Shown: piece by piece, positions 9,585-18,277 of the stretch | Layout of the letters: each line of letters begins with the position of its first letter | Numbering within the stretch: position 1 is the first letter of the stretch | Assembly: GCA_018884035.1 (NCBI GenBank) | Contig: JAHLFE010000189.1 | Location: 1-39,810, forward strand | Source: Candidatus Anaerobiospirillum pullicola | GTDB lineage: Bacteria > Pseudomonadota > Gammaproteobacteria > Enterobacterales > Succinivibrionaceae | Length of the DNA stretch: 39,810 nucleotides | Direction: 5' to 3' | The notes under the pieces: model-generated | What the model was told of the DNA's origin: nothing | The model's database searches: none | Seen by the model: the letters and a program-made list of their open reading frames with translations, nothing else | Position numbers and translations under genes: made by a program

Positions 9585-9625
9585 GCACGGCCAGAGCCTG
9601 AGAGGTTTCTGGCCGTGTGCATTTT
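9585..9625 (+). terminator. Rho-independent terminator after the acyltransferase gene
   Basis: CACGGCCAGA (9586-9595) and TCTGGCCGTG (9608-9617) form a perfect 10-bp stem with a 12-nt loop. The next bases are TGCATTTTGG, a short T-run. It sits 50 bp after the stop codon. Confidence 0.75.
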
Positions 9626-9793
9626 GGGCGCGGCTTGGCTCCTCCACGGCGCTCTCCTTGGGGTAAGGCTTAGAGGAAGGCGCTGGAGCAGCATCACCTT
9701 ACAGCAAAGACAGAGGACCTCAGGCCCTCAACCTCTTAAGATACTTAACTCCCACTGCTTTCGTGGTACATCTTTTTCCTTGCGGAGCGCAAC

Positions 9794-11173
9794 ATGGTGC
9801 AGAGCAATCTGGACATCTTTAAGATCGGAGTTGGCCCTTCCTCGTCGCATACCTTAGGCCCCCTGTTGGCGGCTCTGTCCTTTACCAAAGAGTTAGGCGA
9901 TAACCTCAGCGCTGTTAAGCGCGTGCAGTGCACCCTCTATGGTTCGCTGGCTCTGACCGGTCGTGGCCACCTTACTGATCGCGCCGTAATCTGGGGCTTA
10001 AGCGGTCTCAAGCCTCGCAACTTGGACAAAGCAGCGCAGCAACTGGCCGTACATAAGGCCTTTATCGAGCACCACCTCATGTTAGGCGGTAAGTACGAGT
10101 TGCACTTTGATTACCGGCAGGATCTGATCTTCTGCAAAGAGTTCCTCAAAGAGCACGAGAATGCGCTGCGTCTGTGCGCCTATGACGCCGAGCAGAACCT
10201 TTTGCTCGACAAGACCTACTTTTCCGTAGGTGGCGGTTTCATCAAGAGCGCCGAGGACTTTGCTGCGGAGGCAGAGCATGGAGATAATGATGACGACGAT
10301 TTTGAGGATAAGTTCAAAATCGAAAACACCAAGGTAGCTCTGCGTCTGTGTGAGGATGATGACCTCTCCTTAGCTGAGCTCTCCTTACGCTACGAGAAAC
10401 AGTTCCGCAGCGAAGAGGAGATCAGAAAGTACTGCGGGGAAATCTGGCAGGTGATGCAGGAGGTTTACGCCGCAGGCCTTAATCCAAGCGATGATTACCT
10501 CCCAGGCTCGTTACACCTGAAAAGACGCGCCAAGGCGCTGGCGGAGACGGTAAGTCATGAGCCTAGCGATGATCCGCTACGGATTCTCGATCAGGTCTCG
10601 CTCTACGCCATTTCCATTGCTGAGGAAAACGCTGCAGGTGCCCGTGTGGTTACCGCCCCCACTAATGGAGCCTGTGCGGTGATTCCAGCAGTGATGCTCT
10701 ACCTGAAGAACAACACTCCTGACTTTGATGATACCCAGGCCACTGACTTTTTGCTGGCTGCGATGCTCATTGGCTCGTTCTATAAGAATAACGCCTCAAT
10801 TTCAGGAGCGGAGGCAGGCTGTCAGGCGGAGATTGGCTCAGCCAGCTCGATGGCCGCTGCTGCTATGGTCACGGTGCTGGATGGCAATCCATTTAAGGCC
10901 TGTGTAGCAGCAGAGATTGCCATGGAGCACCATTTGGGACTGACCTGCGATCCGGTTAACGGCTTAGTGCAGATCCCTTGTATTGAGCGCAATGTCTTTG
11001 GTGCAATTAAAGCCATTACCGCAGCGCGCATGGCGCTGGCGCGTCGCTCCATTCCACGGGTGGGCTTGGATGAGGTCATTGAGACCATGTACGTCACAGG
11101 TAAGGACTTAAGCTACAAGTACAAGGAGACCGCCTTAGGTGGCCTTGCTAAGCTCGATCTTGATAGAACCTAA
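9794..11173 (+). CDS. sdaA: L-serine ammonia-lyase (L-serine dehydratase, iron-sulfur type)
   Basis: 459 aa; E. coli SdaA is 454 aa. It deaminates L-serine to pyruvate and ammonia using an oxygen-sensitive [4Fe-4S] cluster. The N-terminal beta domain opens with FKIGVGPSSSHTLGP (residues 9-23), and VTAPTNGAC (286-294) lies in the alpha domain. The cluster cysteines C343 (GAEAGCQAE), C385 (LTCDPVNG) and C396 (IPCIERN) all align with the E. coli positions. A small acidic insertion (about 160-172, DNDDDDFEDK) is extra. The ATG at 9794 has GCGGAG six bases upstream. The gene stands alone behind the acyltransferase terminator. A functional role in serine catabolism to pyruvate in an anaerobic lifestyle is reasonable; no serine transporter is adjacent. 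Confidence 0.96.
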   Translation: MVQSNLDIFKIGVGPSSSHTLGPLLAALSFTKELGDNLSAVKRVQCTLYGSLALTGRGHLTDRAVIWGLSGLKPRNLDKAAQQLAVHKAFIEHHLMLGGKYELHFDYRQDLIFCKEFLKEHENALRLCAYDAEQNLLLDKTYFSVGGGFIKSAEDFAAEAEHGDNDDDDFEDKFKIENTKVALRLCEDDDLSLAELSLRYEKQFRSEEEIRKYCGEIWQVMQEVYAAGLNPSDDYLPGSLHLKRRAKALAETVSHEPSDDPLRILDQVSLYAISIAEENAAGARVVTAPTNGACAVIPAVMLYLKNNTPDFDDTQATDFLLAAMLIGSFYKNNASISGAEAGCQAEIGSASSMAAAAMVTVLDGNPFKACVAAEIAMEHHLGLTCDPVNGLVQIPCIERNVFGAIKAITAARMALARRSIPRVGLDEVIETMYVTGKDLSYKYKETALGGLAKLDLDRT

Positions 11174-11796
11174 GGCAGCTTGTTCGGGTAAGTGGCTATC
11201 CCCGTCGAGGCACTGGCTGTGAGGCGATCTGGAGGTAGTTACAATGCTGGTGCGCTAACAGGGAGTAAGCTAAAAGGGAATAAGTTGCACTGGCGTGCAC
11301 GTAGTGTGGCTTATTGCGTTATGATGACGGCCGCTACGCATCAATAGTGGCAGTAGTTCTGAAAGCGTTTCCCCCTAGTTCTTTCAAAATATTTTCCCAT
11401 GTTATTGGCTTAAAATCAGCCTTTTAGATGGGTTTAAGCCCCTTGATGCAGAAACCTGATATGGAGCGTCGAGCGTCGCTACCGCGACTGATCGTGAGTT
11501 AGGTTAATGGCAAGTAGCTGTGATCACACAAGGGGAAACGCCCTTTTTGGGACTGAACACCGTCATGAGACAATCCCTTGTAAGATACGCAGGATAGCAT
11601 TGCTGCTCTTATCGCTACTGCTTTCACCAATGCTTTTACCGCCCCGCTAAACAATACCATTACCACTCCCTCATCACTTCCCATCGACCACTGCTCGCTC
11701 AATATCCACTCCCCTCCACTCCACTCCTCTCTTCACTCCCATAACTTCGCAGGCAGGCCAAGGACGGCCACGCCTAACAAGGAAGTTTTTGCTCTT
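11174..11796. other. Intergenic region after sdaA with a pyrimidine-rich tract
   Basis: No gene seen. The segment at about 11375-11430 is AT-rich. From about 11655 to 11755 the plus strand is strongly C/T-rich with repeated CACTCC and CACTTCCC motifs. Similar tracts occur at about 16385-16460 and 20228-20290. Confidence 0.45.
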
Positions 11797-12702
11797 ATGC
11801 TTAAGTGGAAAAACATACGCTGGGACTTTAGTCCGCTCTACTACGACGATGGACGTCCCTGTTACTTTCGCGCCAGCTGCTTAGCGCTGTGCGCTTTTTG
11901 TATGCTGCTCTCCGTCGCCTTAAGAGACGATAGCAGCAGTGCTGACGCCCACGACCTCATGGCACAAAATCAAGGTACTGCGGGCGTAATGCACCTGACG
12001 CCTTCTTCAGGTGTCACTGTCAGCTCCGAGGGCGTGATCTTAGGTTCGATCTCCGATAGCGGTAATCTCCAGATGCCGCACGGGGCGCCCTTACAGCACG
12101 GTGAGGCCGTAAGTTCCATGGTGGACGCCGCCGCTGCGACTTCTATAGACGAAACTGATCCAAACGCTACCTCCGGTGTGCTCACCGCTGACATGATTGC
12201 TCAGTCCAATGCCGCTGCTGAGGCGCATGACAATGAGCAGATCTTAGGCGATGATGACGAGGGCTGGAGCTTTTTAGGCTTGTTTGACAGCGAGCACAAG
12301 GAGAAAAAGGCCCTGATGGCCAATCGCAAGCAGGCCTTAGACGAGCTCGTGAATGGCGCAGCGTTTTTACAATCCTGCGGCAACATCAATGCGGGCTATT
12401 TGCAATGCCACTTTAATTTCTCCGAGCAGGTAAGCAGCAATTACGATAGCTCTATTGAGGCAGCGACCGATGGCTTTAGGATCATCCTCTTAGCCAAAGG
12501 CGAGCAGCTGCAAGATGGTTGCGCTAAGTTTGTGGTGGACTCAGCAGGTGTCTATCAGGCCTTTGATGCTAACGGTAATGCGCGGGAGAAATGCCTCTTA
12601 GGTAGCGTCATCAAGCAACAGCAAGAATCTCTGCACAACGCGGTGGCACAGGTGAGCTCTAACGCCAGCCCCTCTGTTACCAGCCTCGCTCAGTCTCGAT
12701 AA
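11797..12702 (+). CDS. Membrane-anchored protein of unknown function with a pilin-like C-terminal pattern
   Basis: 301 aa as read; I do not recognise the family. An N-terminal cytoplasmic segment is followed by one hydrophobic stretch (about residues 22-42, rich in Cys, Leu and Ala) and then a long Ala/Ser/Asp-rich exported region (45-165). Residues about 168-275 look folded. They start with a helix (EKKALMANRKQALDELVNGA), carry cysteines in ILQSC-, LQCHF-, DGCAKF- and EKCLLG-like contexts, and contain GFRIILLAKGEQ then GCAKFVVDSAGVY. That last pattern resembles the C-terminal beta-sheet of type IV pilin PilE-like proteins, which is a weak suggestion. The ATG has AAGGAAG 11 bases upstream. 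The frame ends at a double stop (12700-12705), but a coding-like frame continues at +1 to 12901, so this may be a frameshifted gene. Confidence 0.6.
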   Translation: MLKWKNIRWDFSPLYYDDGRPCYFRASCLALCAFCMLLSVALRDDSSSADAHDLMAQNQGTAGVMHLTPSSGVTVSSEGVILGSISDSGNLQMPHGAPLQHGEAVSSMVDAAAATSIDETDPNATSGVLTADMIAQSNAAAEAHDNEQILGDDDEGWSFLGLFDSEHKEKKALMANRKQALDELVNGAAFLQSCGNINAGYLQCHFNFSEQVSSNYDSSIEAATDGFRIILLAKGEQLQDGCAKFVVDSAGVYQAFDANGNAREKCLLGSVIKQQQESLHNAVAQVSSNASPSVTSLAQSR

Positions 12703-12901
12703 TAACCAACAGGTTGCAGCAGGGAGCGTGGCTGGAAAACAGGCAGCAAATGCCAACTCTGCTGTAACCGTAATGGATATGGGGCGTATGAGTGACAGTG
12801 GCTCTACCACCTCACAGCAGCCGGTCATGAGACTCAATCCTGAGATTGATGAGATCTTGCAGACGCCAGCAGTGGTGTTAGTGCCTGAAGCTCAGCAGTA
12901 A
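12656..12901 (+). pseudogene. Probable 3' continuation of the preceding gene in the +1 frame
   Basis: After the double TAA at 12700-12705, the +1 frame is open from 12656 to a TAA at 12899-12901 and has no start codon or ribosome site of its own. From about 12704 it encodes some 65 residues rich in Ala, Gln, Val and Ser, ending with NPEIDEILQTPAVVLVPEAQQ-like sequence split over this region. Composition matches the upstream protein. A +1 shift anywhere in 12656-12699 would join the two, for example in the CCCC run at 12669-12672. It may be a mutation, a sequencing error or recoding. Confidence 0.55.
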
Positions 12902-13475
12902 GAGCTGGATATAAGTGCCTCTCCTTGAGGGAGTACCTTGGAGATAAAAGCGCCATCGTTACCTACTACGAGGTGCGGTAGTGGGTATACCCGCTAACTT
13001 AAGTCCACCATGGCTTTATGGTGCTCTTGGCGAGCGTACATGCCTCCTTGAGGATTAGTGCTGCAAATGACAGCTATAGCTCTTACAGGCTGATTGGGCA
13101 CATCTTCATCCCCCTGAGAAATAAAGTGATGACGCTCCGAGCTTTGCATTCCCCCTCTTATGTTCGTGGGGTTGGGGAGTGGTTCTAGGTGCGGCTTAAG
13201 ATCATGAAGATAATGATTCGCAAGCTCACTTACTTGAGGTAGCTGAGCTGAGCCTTGTTTGCAGTGGACTCAAGAGCAAGTGCGACATGGCCATTTTCCT
13301 TTAGCCACAGGCCAAAGTGAGAGCCTGTCGCATTTGCCCTCAGAGTGCTATTTTCTGTGGGGTATAATGCACCCACAATGATGAGCTGGGTAGCTCTGTG
13401 CTACATACTCTCCTTGCCATAAGTGGTTTGCTCGGACGAGGGGATGGCGCCTCACTGCGCACAGGATTTTTTGTT
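12902..13475. other. Intergenic region before slyD
   Basis: No gene recognised. A near-consensus -10 box lies at 13363-13368. The reading frame of slyD is open from 13398, but the N-terminal 26 residues before the chosen ATG lack family similarity. Confidence 0.45.
13363..13368 (+). promoter_or_regulatory. Candidate -10 box (TATAAT) for slyD
   Basis: Perfect TATAAT 108 bp before the slyD ATG. No good -35 is present at 16-18 bp; TTGCCC at 13334-13339 is too far away. Support is therefore partial. Confidence 0.4.
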
Positions 13476-14273
13476 ATGAAGATTGTTGATAATTGCGTCG
13501 TCACGGTCTCTTACATGGTGACCGATGAAGAAGACAAGGTAGTGGGCAGAACTGATCCTGATCGCCCTGCAATGGCTTTAATGGGTAAGCATTACTTTGT
13601 CCCTGGCTTAGAAAAAGCCCTCTACGATCACGAAAAGGGTGATGAGTTTGTCCTGACCTTAGCCCCTGAAGAGGCCTTTGGTGAGGTCAATCAGGGCCTG
13701 ATTCAGACTCTGGATCGCGCCATGTTCGGTAACTTCCCAGTAGCCGTGGACAATGTCTTTGAGGCCGATACCTCCGCTGGCCCGCAGCTGGTGCGTGTAG
13801 TCGAGGTCACCGATAACACCGTTACTGTCGATGGTAACCACCCATTAGCAGGCAAGACCTTAAAGTTTTTTGTCACGGTGGATGACGTGCGCGAGGCTAC
13901 CCCAGAGGAGATCGAGCATGGTCACGCTCACCGCGATGGCAAGTGCTCGTTTGCCGATCCTTATGGTGAGGAAGCGGAGCACCAGTGCTGCTGTGGTCGC
14001 CATCACCACGACGGTGAGGATGGTGAGCATCACTGCGGTTGCGGTCATCATCACCATCACGATGGCGAGGAAGGTGAGGGCGGCGATCATCATTGCTGCT
14101 GCGGTCATCACCACGATGGCGCAGAGGGTGAGGAGGGCGAGCATCACTGCGGCTGTGGCCATCACCACCACCATCATCACGACGGTGAAGATGGTGAGCA
14201 CCACTGCGGTTGCGGCCACCATCACCACCATCACCACCATCACCACGATGATGACGCCGAGAAGAAAGACTAA
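13476..14273 (+). CDS. slyD: SlyD-type FKBP peptidyl-prolyl isomerase with an expanded His/Cys metal-binding tail
   Basis: 265 aa; E. coli SlyD is 196 aa. It would catalyse proline cis-trans isomerisation, act as a chaperone and, in SlyD, deliver nickel to hydrogenase maturation. The FKBP core spans about residues 1-145: YFVPGLEKALYDHEKGDEF, PEEAFGEV, and the insert-in-flap NHPLAGKTLKF (121-131). EATPEEIEHGHAH links to the tail, as in E. coli. From residue 147 the tail contains about 40 His and 13 Cys in repeated units of type EHHCGCGHHHHHHDGEDG, with Cys at 157, 171-173, 187, 189, 207-209, 225, 227, 244 and 246, ending in a run of ten His. I chose the ATG at 13476 because it aligns with the family start and has AGGA about ten bases upstream. 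A terminator follows at 14383. No hydrogenase genes are in the window. Confidence 0.95.
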   Translation: MKIVDNCVVTVSYMVTDEEDKVVGRTDPDRPAMALMGKHYFVPGLEKALYDHEKGDEFVLTLAPEEAFGEVNQGLIQTLDRAMFGNFPVAVDNVFEADTSAGPQLVRVVEVTDNTVTVDGNHPLAGKTLKFFVTVDDVREATPEEIEHGHAHRDGKCSFADPYGEEAEHQCCCGRHHHDGEDGEHHCGCGHHHHHDGEEGEGGDHHCCCGHHHDGAEGEEGEHHCGCGHHHHHHHDGEDGEHHCGCGHHHHHHHHHHDDDAEKKD

Positions 14274-14285
14274 GTTAAAGCTCAG

Positions 14286-14317
14286 ACCACAGTAGTTGCT
14301 TTCAGCAGCGCTGTGGT
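14286..14317 (+). repeat. Hairpin just after slyD
   Basis: ACCACAG (14286-14292) and CTGTGGT (14311-14317) form a perfect 7-bp stem, with no T-run. It starts 12 bases after the slyD stop and may protect the mRNA 3' end. Confidence 0.4.
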
Positions 14318-14331
14318 AAAGAGGTGGCCGT

Positions 14332-14352
14332 AAGCTTAAGCTTAAGCTTAAG
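14332..14352. repeat. Short tandem AAGCTT repeat
   Basis: Three and a half copies of the self-complementary hexamer AAGCTT lie between the slyD hairpin and its terminator. Confidence 0.7.
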
Positions 14353-14382
14353 TTTGAGCGGGCCGCACCTGTGAGCACCTAG

Positions 14383-14412
14383 AGCCCTCTTTGTGAGGGC
14401 TTTGGTGTTTTT
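14383..14412 (+). terminator. Rho-independent terminator for slyD
   Basis: AGCCCTC (14383-14389), loop TTTGT, GAGGGCT (14395-14401), followed by TTGGTGTTTTT. A perfect 7-bp stem with a T-rich tail, 110 bp after the slyD stop. Confidence 0.8.
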
Positions 14413-14499
14413 ATGCTCCTGCTATCTTTTGATGATCAGTAAGGACACATCTGGTTTTACCACCAGCACCAGCGCCACAGCGCATTTGCCGCGCTAGAG

Positions 14500-14530
14500 C
14501 GCTATAGCGTACTCTGCGCGTTAGCGCGCA
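14500..14530 (+). promoter_or_regulatory. GC-rich hairpins in the thiI leader
   Basis: CGCTATAGCG (14500-14509) is a perfect palindrome. TGCGCG, loop TTAG, CGCGCA (14515-14530) is a tight 6-bp stem. Both lie 70-100 nt before the thiI ATG. A regulatory role is possible but unproven; it does not resemble a TPP riboswitch. Confidence 0.3.
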
Positions 14531-14600
14531 TCTGGCGTCGCCTCTTATGCCCTTAGCGGCTGTTCTCGTTTCCCCGCGACGCCCTCAATGTTTGATTGCA

Positions 14601-16127
14601 ATGAAGTTTATCCTCCGTTTATTTCCAGAGATCTCCATCAAAAGTCGCCCTGTGCGCAATCGCCTCATTAAGGTACTGACCAATAACCTCTTTAATGTGG
14701 CCCTGCATCATAACTTTGCGCTTAAAGTCCAAGCCCAATGGGACAAGCTCATTGTGAGCGTGGGTGAAGACGATGCCGAGGCGACTCGAGAACTGGCAGT
14801 ACGTGAGCTCTCACGTGTGCCTGGTATCCACTCCTTTTTGGAAGTAAAGGAGTTTGCCTTTGAGCGCTTTGACGACATCTTTGCTGTGGCAGGCCCTATC
14901 TACGGCCCACAGTTAGAGAACCACACCTTTGCTGTGCGTGTGCGGCGTCGTGGCAACCACCCTTACAACTCGCAAGAGGCCTCGCGCATCATCGGTGGCA
15001 TGTTTAAGTCGCATTACCCAAACAAGGGGGTGAACTTAAGCGCGCCAGACGTCACCATCAACATCGAAATCGACCAGAACAAGGCCTTTGTCATCACCAA
15101 TAAGTACAAGGGCATGGGCGGTTACCCTGTCGGCTCGCAAGGCGCAGCGCTCACTCTCATCTCTGGCGGCTTTGATAGTGGCGTTTCCACTTACAAGGCT
15201 ATTCACCGTGGTATGCGTGTCAGTTACCTCTTCTTTAACATGGGCGGTACCGCCCATGAGCTGGGGGTAAAGCAAGAGTCATATTTCATCTGGGATCGCT
15301 ACGCCTCATCTCACCGTGTCAAGTTTGTCACCATTCCTTTTGAGCCAATCGTGGGGCAGATTTTAGAGCGTACCCACCATGGCGTGCGTGGCGTGATCTT
15401 AAAGCGCATGATGATGCGCGTGGGCTCCAAGGTCGCAGCGCGCTTAAAGTGCGAGGCGCTGATCACCGGTGAGAGCGTCGGTCAGGTCTCCTCGCAGACG
15501 GTGACGAACTTAAACCACATCGATGCAGTCAGCGATTGCTTAGTGCTGCGCCCTCTGGTGATGGAGGACAAGCAGGACATCGTCGATAAGGCCAAGGAAA
15601 TTGGCACGGCGGGCTTTGCCGAGAGCATGCCTGAGTACTGCGGTGTGATCTCCGATCACCCTAATGTCTGCCCAGCACGTTCCTTTGTCGAAGAGGAAGA
15701 GGCCAAAATGGATTCTAGCCTCGTGGAGGCGGCTGTGGCGGCAGCAGTGGTGATGGACATTAAGGACATCCCTGCTAACACCTCGAAGCTTGAGGAGGAA
15801 GTGGAGATCGTCCACGAGCTGATGCGCGGTGATGTGCTCCTTGATGTGCGTGCTCCTGATGATGCCCAGAAGTCACCACTGGTGGTAGCGGGGCATGAGG
15901 TCATTACCCTTCCGTTTTACAAGGTTGCCAGCGAGTTTGGTAACCTCGATAACCTCAAGACCTACGCCTTGTACTGCGATCAAGGCGTGATGAGCCTGAT
16001 GCAGGCCCGCGAGCTCAAAGAAAAGGGCTACCACAACCTCAAGGTCTATCGCCCACAAGATGACAGCGCAGCTACCAGCAATAATGACGCTGTTAACGGC
16101 AATACTGAAGCTGTTACCAGGGAATGA
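14601..16127 (+). CDS. thiI: tRNA 4-thiouridine synthase / thiamine thiazole sulfur carrier enzyme
   Basis: 508 aa; E. coli ThiI is 482 aa. It adenylates U8 of tRNA and transfers sulfur from a cysteine desulfurase persulfide, and also serves thiazole synthesis. In order: NFLD/THUMP region (about 1-165, starting MKFILRLFPEISIKS), the PP-loop ATP site SGGFDSGVS (188-196), the MPEYCGVIS segment with C347 (equivalent to E. coli C344) and a C-terminal rhodanese domain with the active cysteine C459 in LYCDQGVMS. Both catalytic cysteines are present, so tRNA thiolation and thiazole roles are both possible. The last 25 residues are an extra Ser/Asn/Ala tail. The ATG at 14601 aligns exactly with the E. 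coli start, although no clear ribosome site precedes it and the frame is open from 14547. The stop codon overlaps the first copy of the dispersed repeat family. Confidence 0.96.
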   Translation: MKFILRLFPEISIKSRPVRNRLIKVLTNNLFNVALHHNFALKVQAQWDKLIVSVGEDDAEATRELAVRELSRVPGIHSFLEVKEFAFERFDDIFAVAGPIYGPQLENHTFAVRVRRRGNHPYNSQEASRIIGGMFKSHYPNKGVNLSAPDVTINIEIDQNKAFVITNKYKGMGGYPVGSQGAALTLISGGFDSGVSTYKAIHRGMRVSYLFFNMGGTAHELGVKQESYFIWDRYASSHRVKFVTIPFEPIVGQILERTHHGVRGVILKRMMMRVGSKVAARLKCEALITGESVGQVSSQTVTNLNHIDAVSDCLVLRPLVMEDKQDIVDKAKEIGTAGFAESMPEYCGVISDHPNVCPARSFVEEEEAKMDSSLVEAAVAAAVVMDIKDIPANTSKLEEEVEIVHELMRGDVLLDVRAPDDAQKSPLVVAGHEVITLPFYKVASEFGNLDNLKTYALYCDQGVMSLMQARELKEKGYHNLKVYRPQDDSAATSNNDAVNGNTEAVTRE

Positions 16128-16246
16128 GTGATCTAATAAGTGACGGTAACGTCCCACACCTCGAGATGAAAGGTGCAGGCGAGCCTGAGCCTATCTTAAG
16201 GTGAGGCAAACATGATTGCCTTAAATGCCGTCATCTATTAAGTCAT
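16121..16246 (+). repeat. Dispersed palindromic element, copy 1
   Basis: 126 bp. It begins GGAATGAGTGATCTAATAAG (overlapping the thiI stop) and ends CCGTCATCTATTAAGTCAT, the two ends being imperfect inverted repeats. It contains the family core CTCGAGATGAAAGGTGCAG at about 16161 and an internal hairpin GGCAA/TTGCC. It is the shortest of five copies. Confidence 0.85.
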
Positions 16247-16819
16247 ATGTTCCCAGCAAGACTGAGGCTGCTCCTGACGCTGCTGCGGCCACGGCCTAGG
16301 TGAGCACCACTGCTTTAGAGACGGTGGCAAAGGCGGTGAGCACAACGGACAACAGCGCCTTGTAAGAGTCCTCAGGGGCGCGACGCCACTCATTACACTT
16401 CCCACCACTCCCTCGCTACTCCTTCGCCACTCCCCATCAACTCCGCGCCCATACCTCTCTTTGCTGTGGGATTACCACCTTAGTCTGGCCTGAAGAGCTT
16501 TGCTCATTTGTAGGCACGCCTCTTACTGCTACGCACTTTATGCTTACCGCATGAGTGCATCTGTGGGCAGAGGGCGCATCGTGTGCTAAGGTGAACGCTA
16601 ACAAAGGGGACAATAGCGTGTGAGTCGGTCGTGACGCTCTTGTCAGTATCTTAAGCGCCTTGAGGCGCGCTGTAGGTAAGATACGCCTCCAGAGCCGGTG
16701 TTAAGTGGTGTCAGTTGCCCGTATCAACGGTGCGCGGCGATAGGGCAGAGGAGCTTGCTGTAAGCAGCTTACTTTTGGTAAAGCTTGCTGGCAGTGAGGT
16801 CACGTGAGGAGGAAAGACT
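16247..16819. other. Intergenic region between repeat copy 1 and the aldo/keto reductase gene
   Basis: No gene recognised. A pyrimidine-rich stretch with CACTCC/CACTTCCC motifs covers about 16385-16460. No convincing promoter was found for the next gene. Confidence 0.45.
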
Positions 16820-17674
16820 ATGCAGCATCTGGTGCTCAGTAACGGAGTGCGGATGCCTATCTTAGGATTTGGCGTCTTTCAGCTACCAGACCAGCGGCAA
16901 TGCCAAGAGGTGGTAGCAGAGGCCTTAGCTATCGGCTATCGTCTCATCGATACGGCACAGGCTTACGGCAATGAGGAAGCCGTAGGTAAGGCCATTATCG
17001 CCTCTGGTGTGCCCCGTGAGCAGGTGTTTTTAACCTCCAAGATCTGGATCTCCCACAGCGGGGAGAAAAAGGCCATGGCCTCCATTGAGGAGTCACTGAA
17101 AAAGCTGCAAACCGACTACCTCGACCTCATGCTCATTCACCAGCCTTTTGGTGATTACTACGGTACCTACCGTGCCCTCGAAAAGGCCTTAGCCGAGGGT
17201 AAGTGCCGCGCCATTGGTGTCTCGAACTTCTTTGCTGACCGCTTGGTTGACCTGTGCAACTTTGTGGACGTGCGCCCGCAGGTTAACCAGATGGAAACGC
17301 ATGTCTTTCAGCAGCAAACAGCGTTGCGGCCGTACCTTGATAAGTACAAGGTGCAGCTTGAGGCGTGGGGACCCTTTGCTGAGGGCCGCAATGGCTTTTT
17401 TACGCAGCCACTTTTGCAGAAGATTGCTGAGAAACGCCATAAGAGTGTGGCGCAGGTGGGCTTACGCTTTTTAATTCAAAGCGGCATCATCGCCATCCCT
17501 AAGTCTAGCCATCGGGAGCGCATGGAGGAGAACATCGACATCTTCGACTTTGAGCTCACCAAGGCGGATATGGAGCAGATTAGGGGCTTGGATTTAAAAC
17601 GCAGCTTGTGCTGTGATCACTCTGATCCTGAGTTTGTGCAGGCACTGGTGGAACTCAGCAAGCAGCAAAGCTAA
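16820..17674 (+). CDS. Aldo/keto reductase
   Basis: 284 aa, the usual length for the single-domain TIM-barrel NAD(P)H-dependent aldo/keto reductases. The catalytic tetrad is visible as D44 and Y49 (RLIDTAQAYGNEEAVG), K74 (TSKIWIS) and H107 (LMLIHQPFGDYYG). GVSNF (about 134-138) and the IPKSSHRERMEENIDIFDFEL cofactor-binding segment near the C-terminus match the family. It resembles the diketogluconate/methylglyoxal reductase subgroup (DkgA-, YvgN-like), but the substrate cannot be deduced. The ATG at 16820 has a very strong ribosome site (GAGGAGGAAAG). It appears to be a single-gene unit between two long non-coding regions. Confidence 0.93.
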   Translation: MQHLVLSNGVRMPILGFGVFQLPDQRQCQEVVAEALAIGYRLIDTAQAYGNEEAVGKAIIASGVPREQVFLTSKIWISHSGEKKAMASIEESLKKLQTDYLDLMLIHQPFGDYYGTYRALEKALAEGKCRAIGVSNFFADRLVDLCNFVDVRPQVNQMETHVFQQQTALRPYLDKYKVQLEAWGPFAEGRNGFFTQPLLQKIAEKRHKSVAQVGLRFLIQSGIIAIPKSSHRERMEENIDIFDFELTKADMEQIRGLDLKRSLCCDHSDPEFVQALVELSKQQS

Positions 17675-18277
17675 GCGGCGTGGGCGCGGTGCTGTGTCCA
17701 GTGCTGATCCAGTGCTGTGTCCTGAACTGCGTCCAGTGCTGTGGGCAGGACGCCGTGCAGCGCAGAGCGCAAGGCATGAAACTGAGGAGCGATTGACGTC
17801 ATTGATGACGGACTTTAGGGTAAGCATGGCGCACTGTTTTAAGGTGGGATTAGACACTCCTGCACCATTCATCTCGATGCTGTCGGAGGTTGCCAGAGCG
17901 CATTGCCGTCGCTGTTATTTATGATATCACTCATGACTTAGTTCTATGACTTGGTTGGTGGCACTAGGCTCTGTGCCTCATGCCTGTTTGCTTGCTTACG
18001 CCCAGCTGCATTGCTGGGGGTGTAAGGGCAAAGAAGCGCTCTGTTTTGCGCTGTGGCCTCATGTTAGAGCCCAGACTTTGTGCTAAGCTTTAGGCGTTTA
18101 GTCGGGGCTAAGTGGGCTGTTTCTTCAGAAAAAGACCAAAGTTTTTCACCACCGTGCGCTGGCTGCTGTGGCAGACAGAGTAGAACTTTTGGCCTGTGCC
18201 CTAGTCTTATATCAGTCCCCTGTCAGTTTGTCTGTGAGGTTTTGTTAGACAGCGACCATGTGGAGCTTTAGTTCATT
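17675..18277. other. Intergenic region with short direct repeats and repeat copy 2
   Basis: TCCAGTGCTG occurs three times, at 17697-17706, 17708-17717 and 17732-17741. Copy 2 of the dispersed element follows. The rest, to the lolC start, holds no gene I can support. Confidence 0.5.
17791..17937 (-). repeat. Dispersed palindromic element, copy 2
   Basis: 147 bp, minus orientation relative to copy 1. Reverse-complement core ATCGAGATGAATGGTGCAGG; ends GATTGACGTCATTGATGACGG on one side and the complement of GTCATGAGTGATATCATAA on the other. It starts 116 bp after the aldo/keto reductase stop. Confidence 0.8.

Noticed and set aside
13860..14378. Long minus-strand ORF opposite slyD (172 aa, Val/Met-rich)
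   Set aside because: It is the antisense of the His/Cys repeats of slyD (CAC/CAT give ATG/GTG); composition is an artefact.
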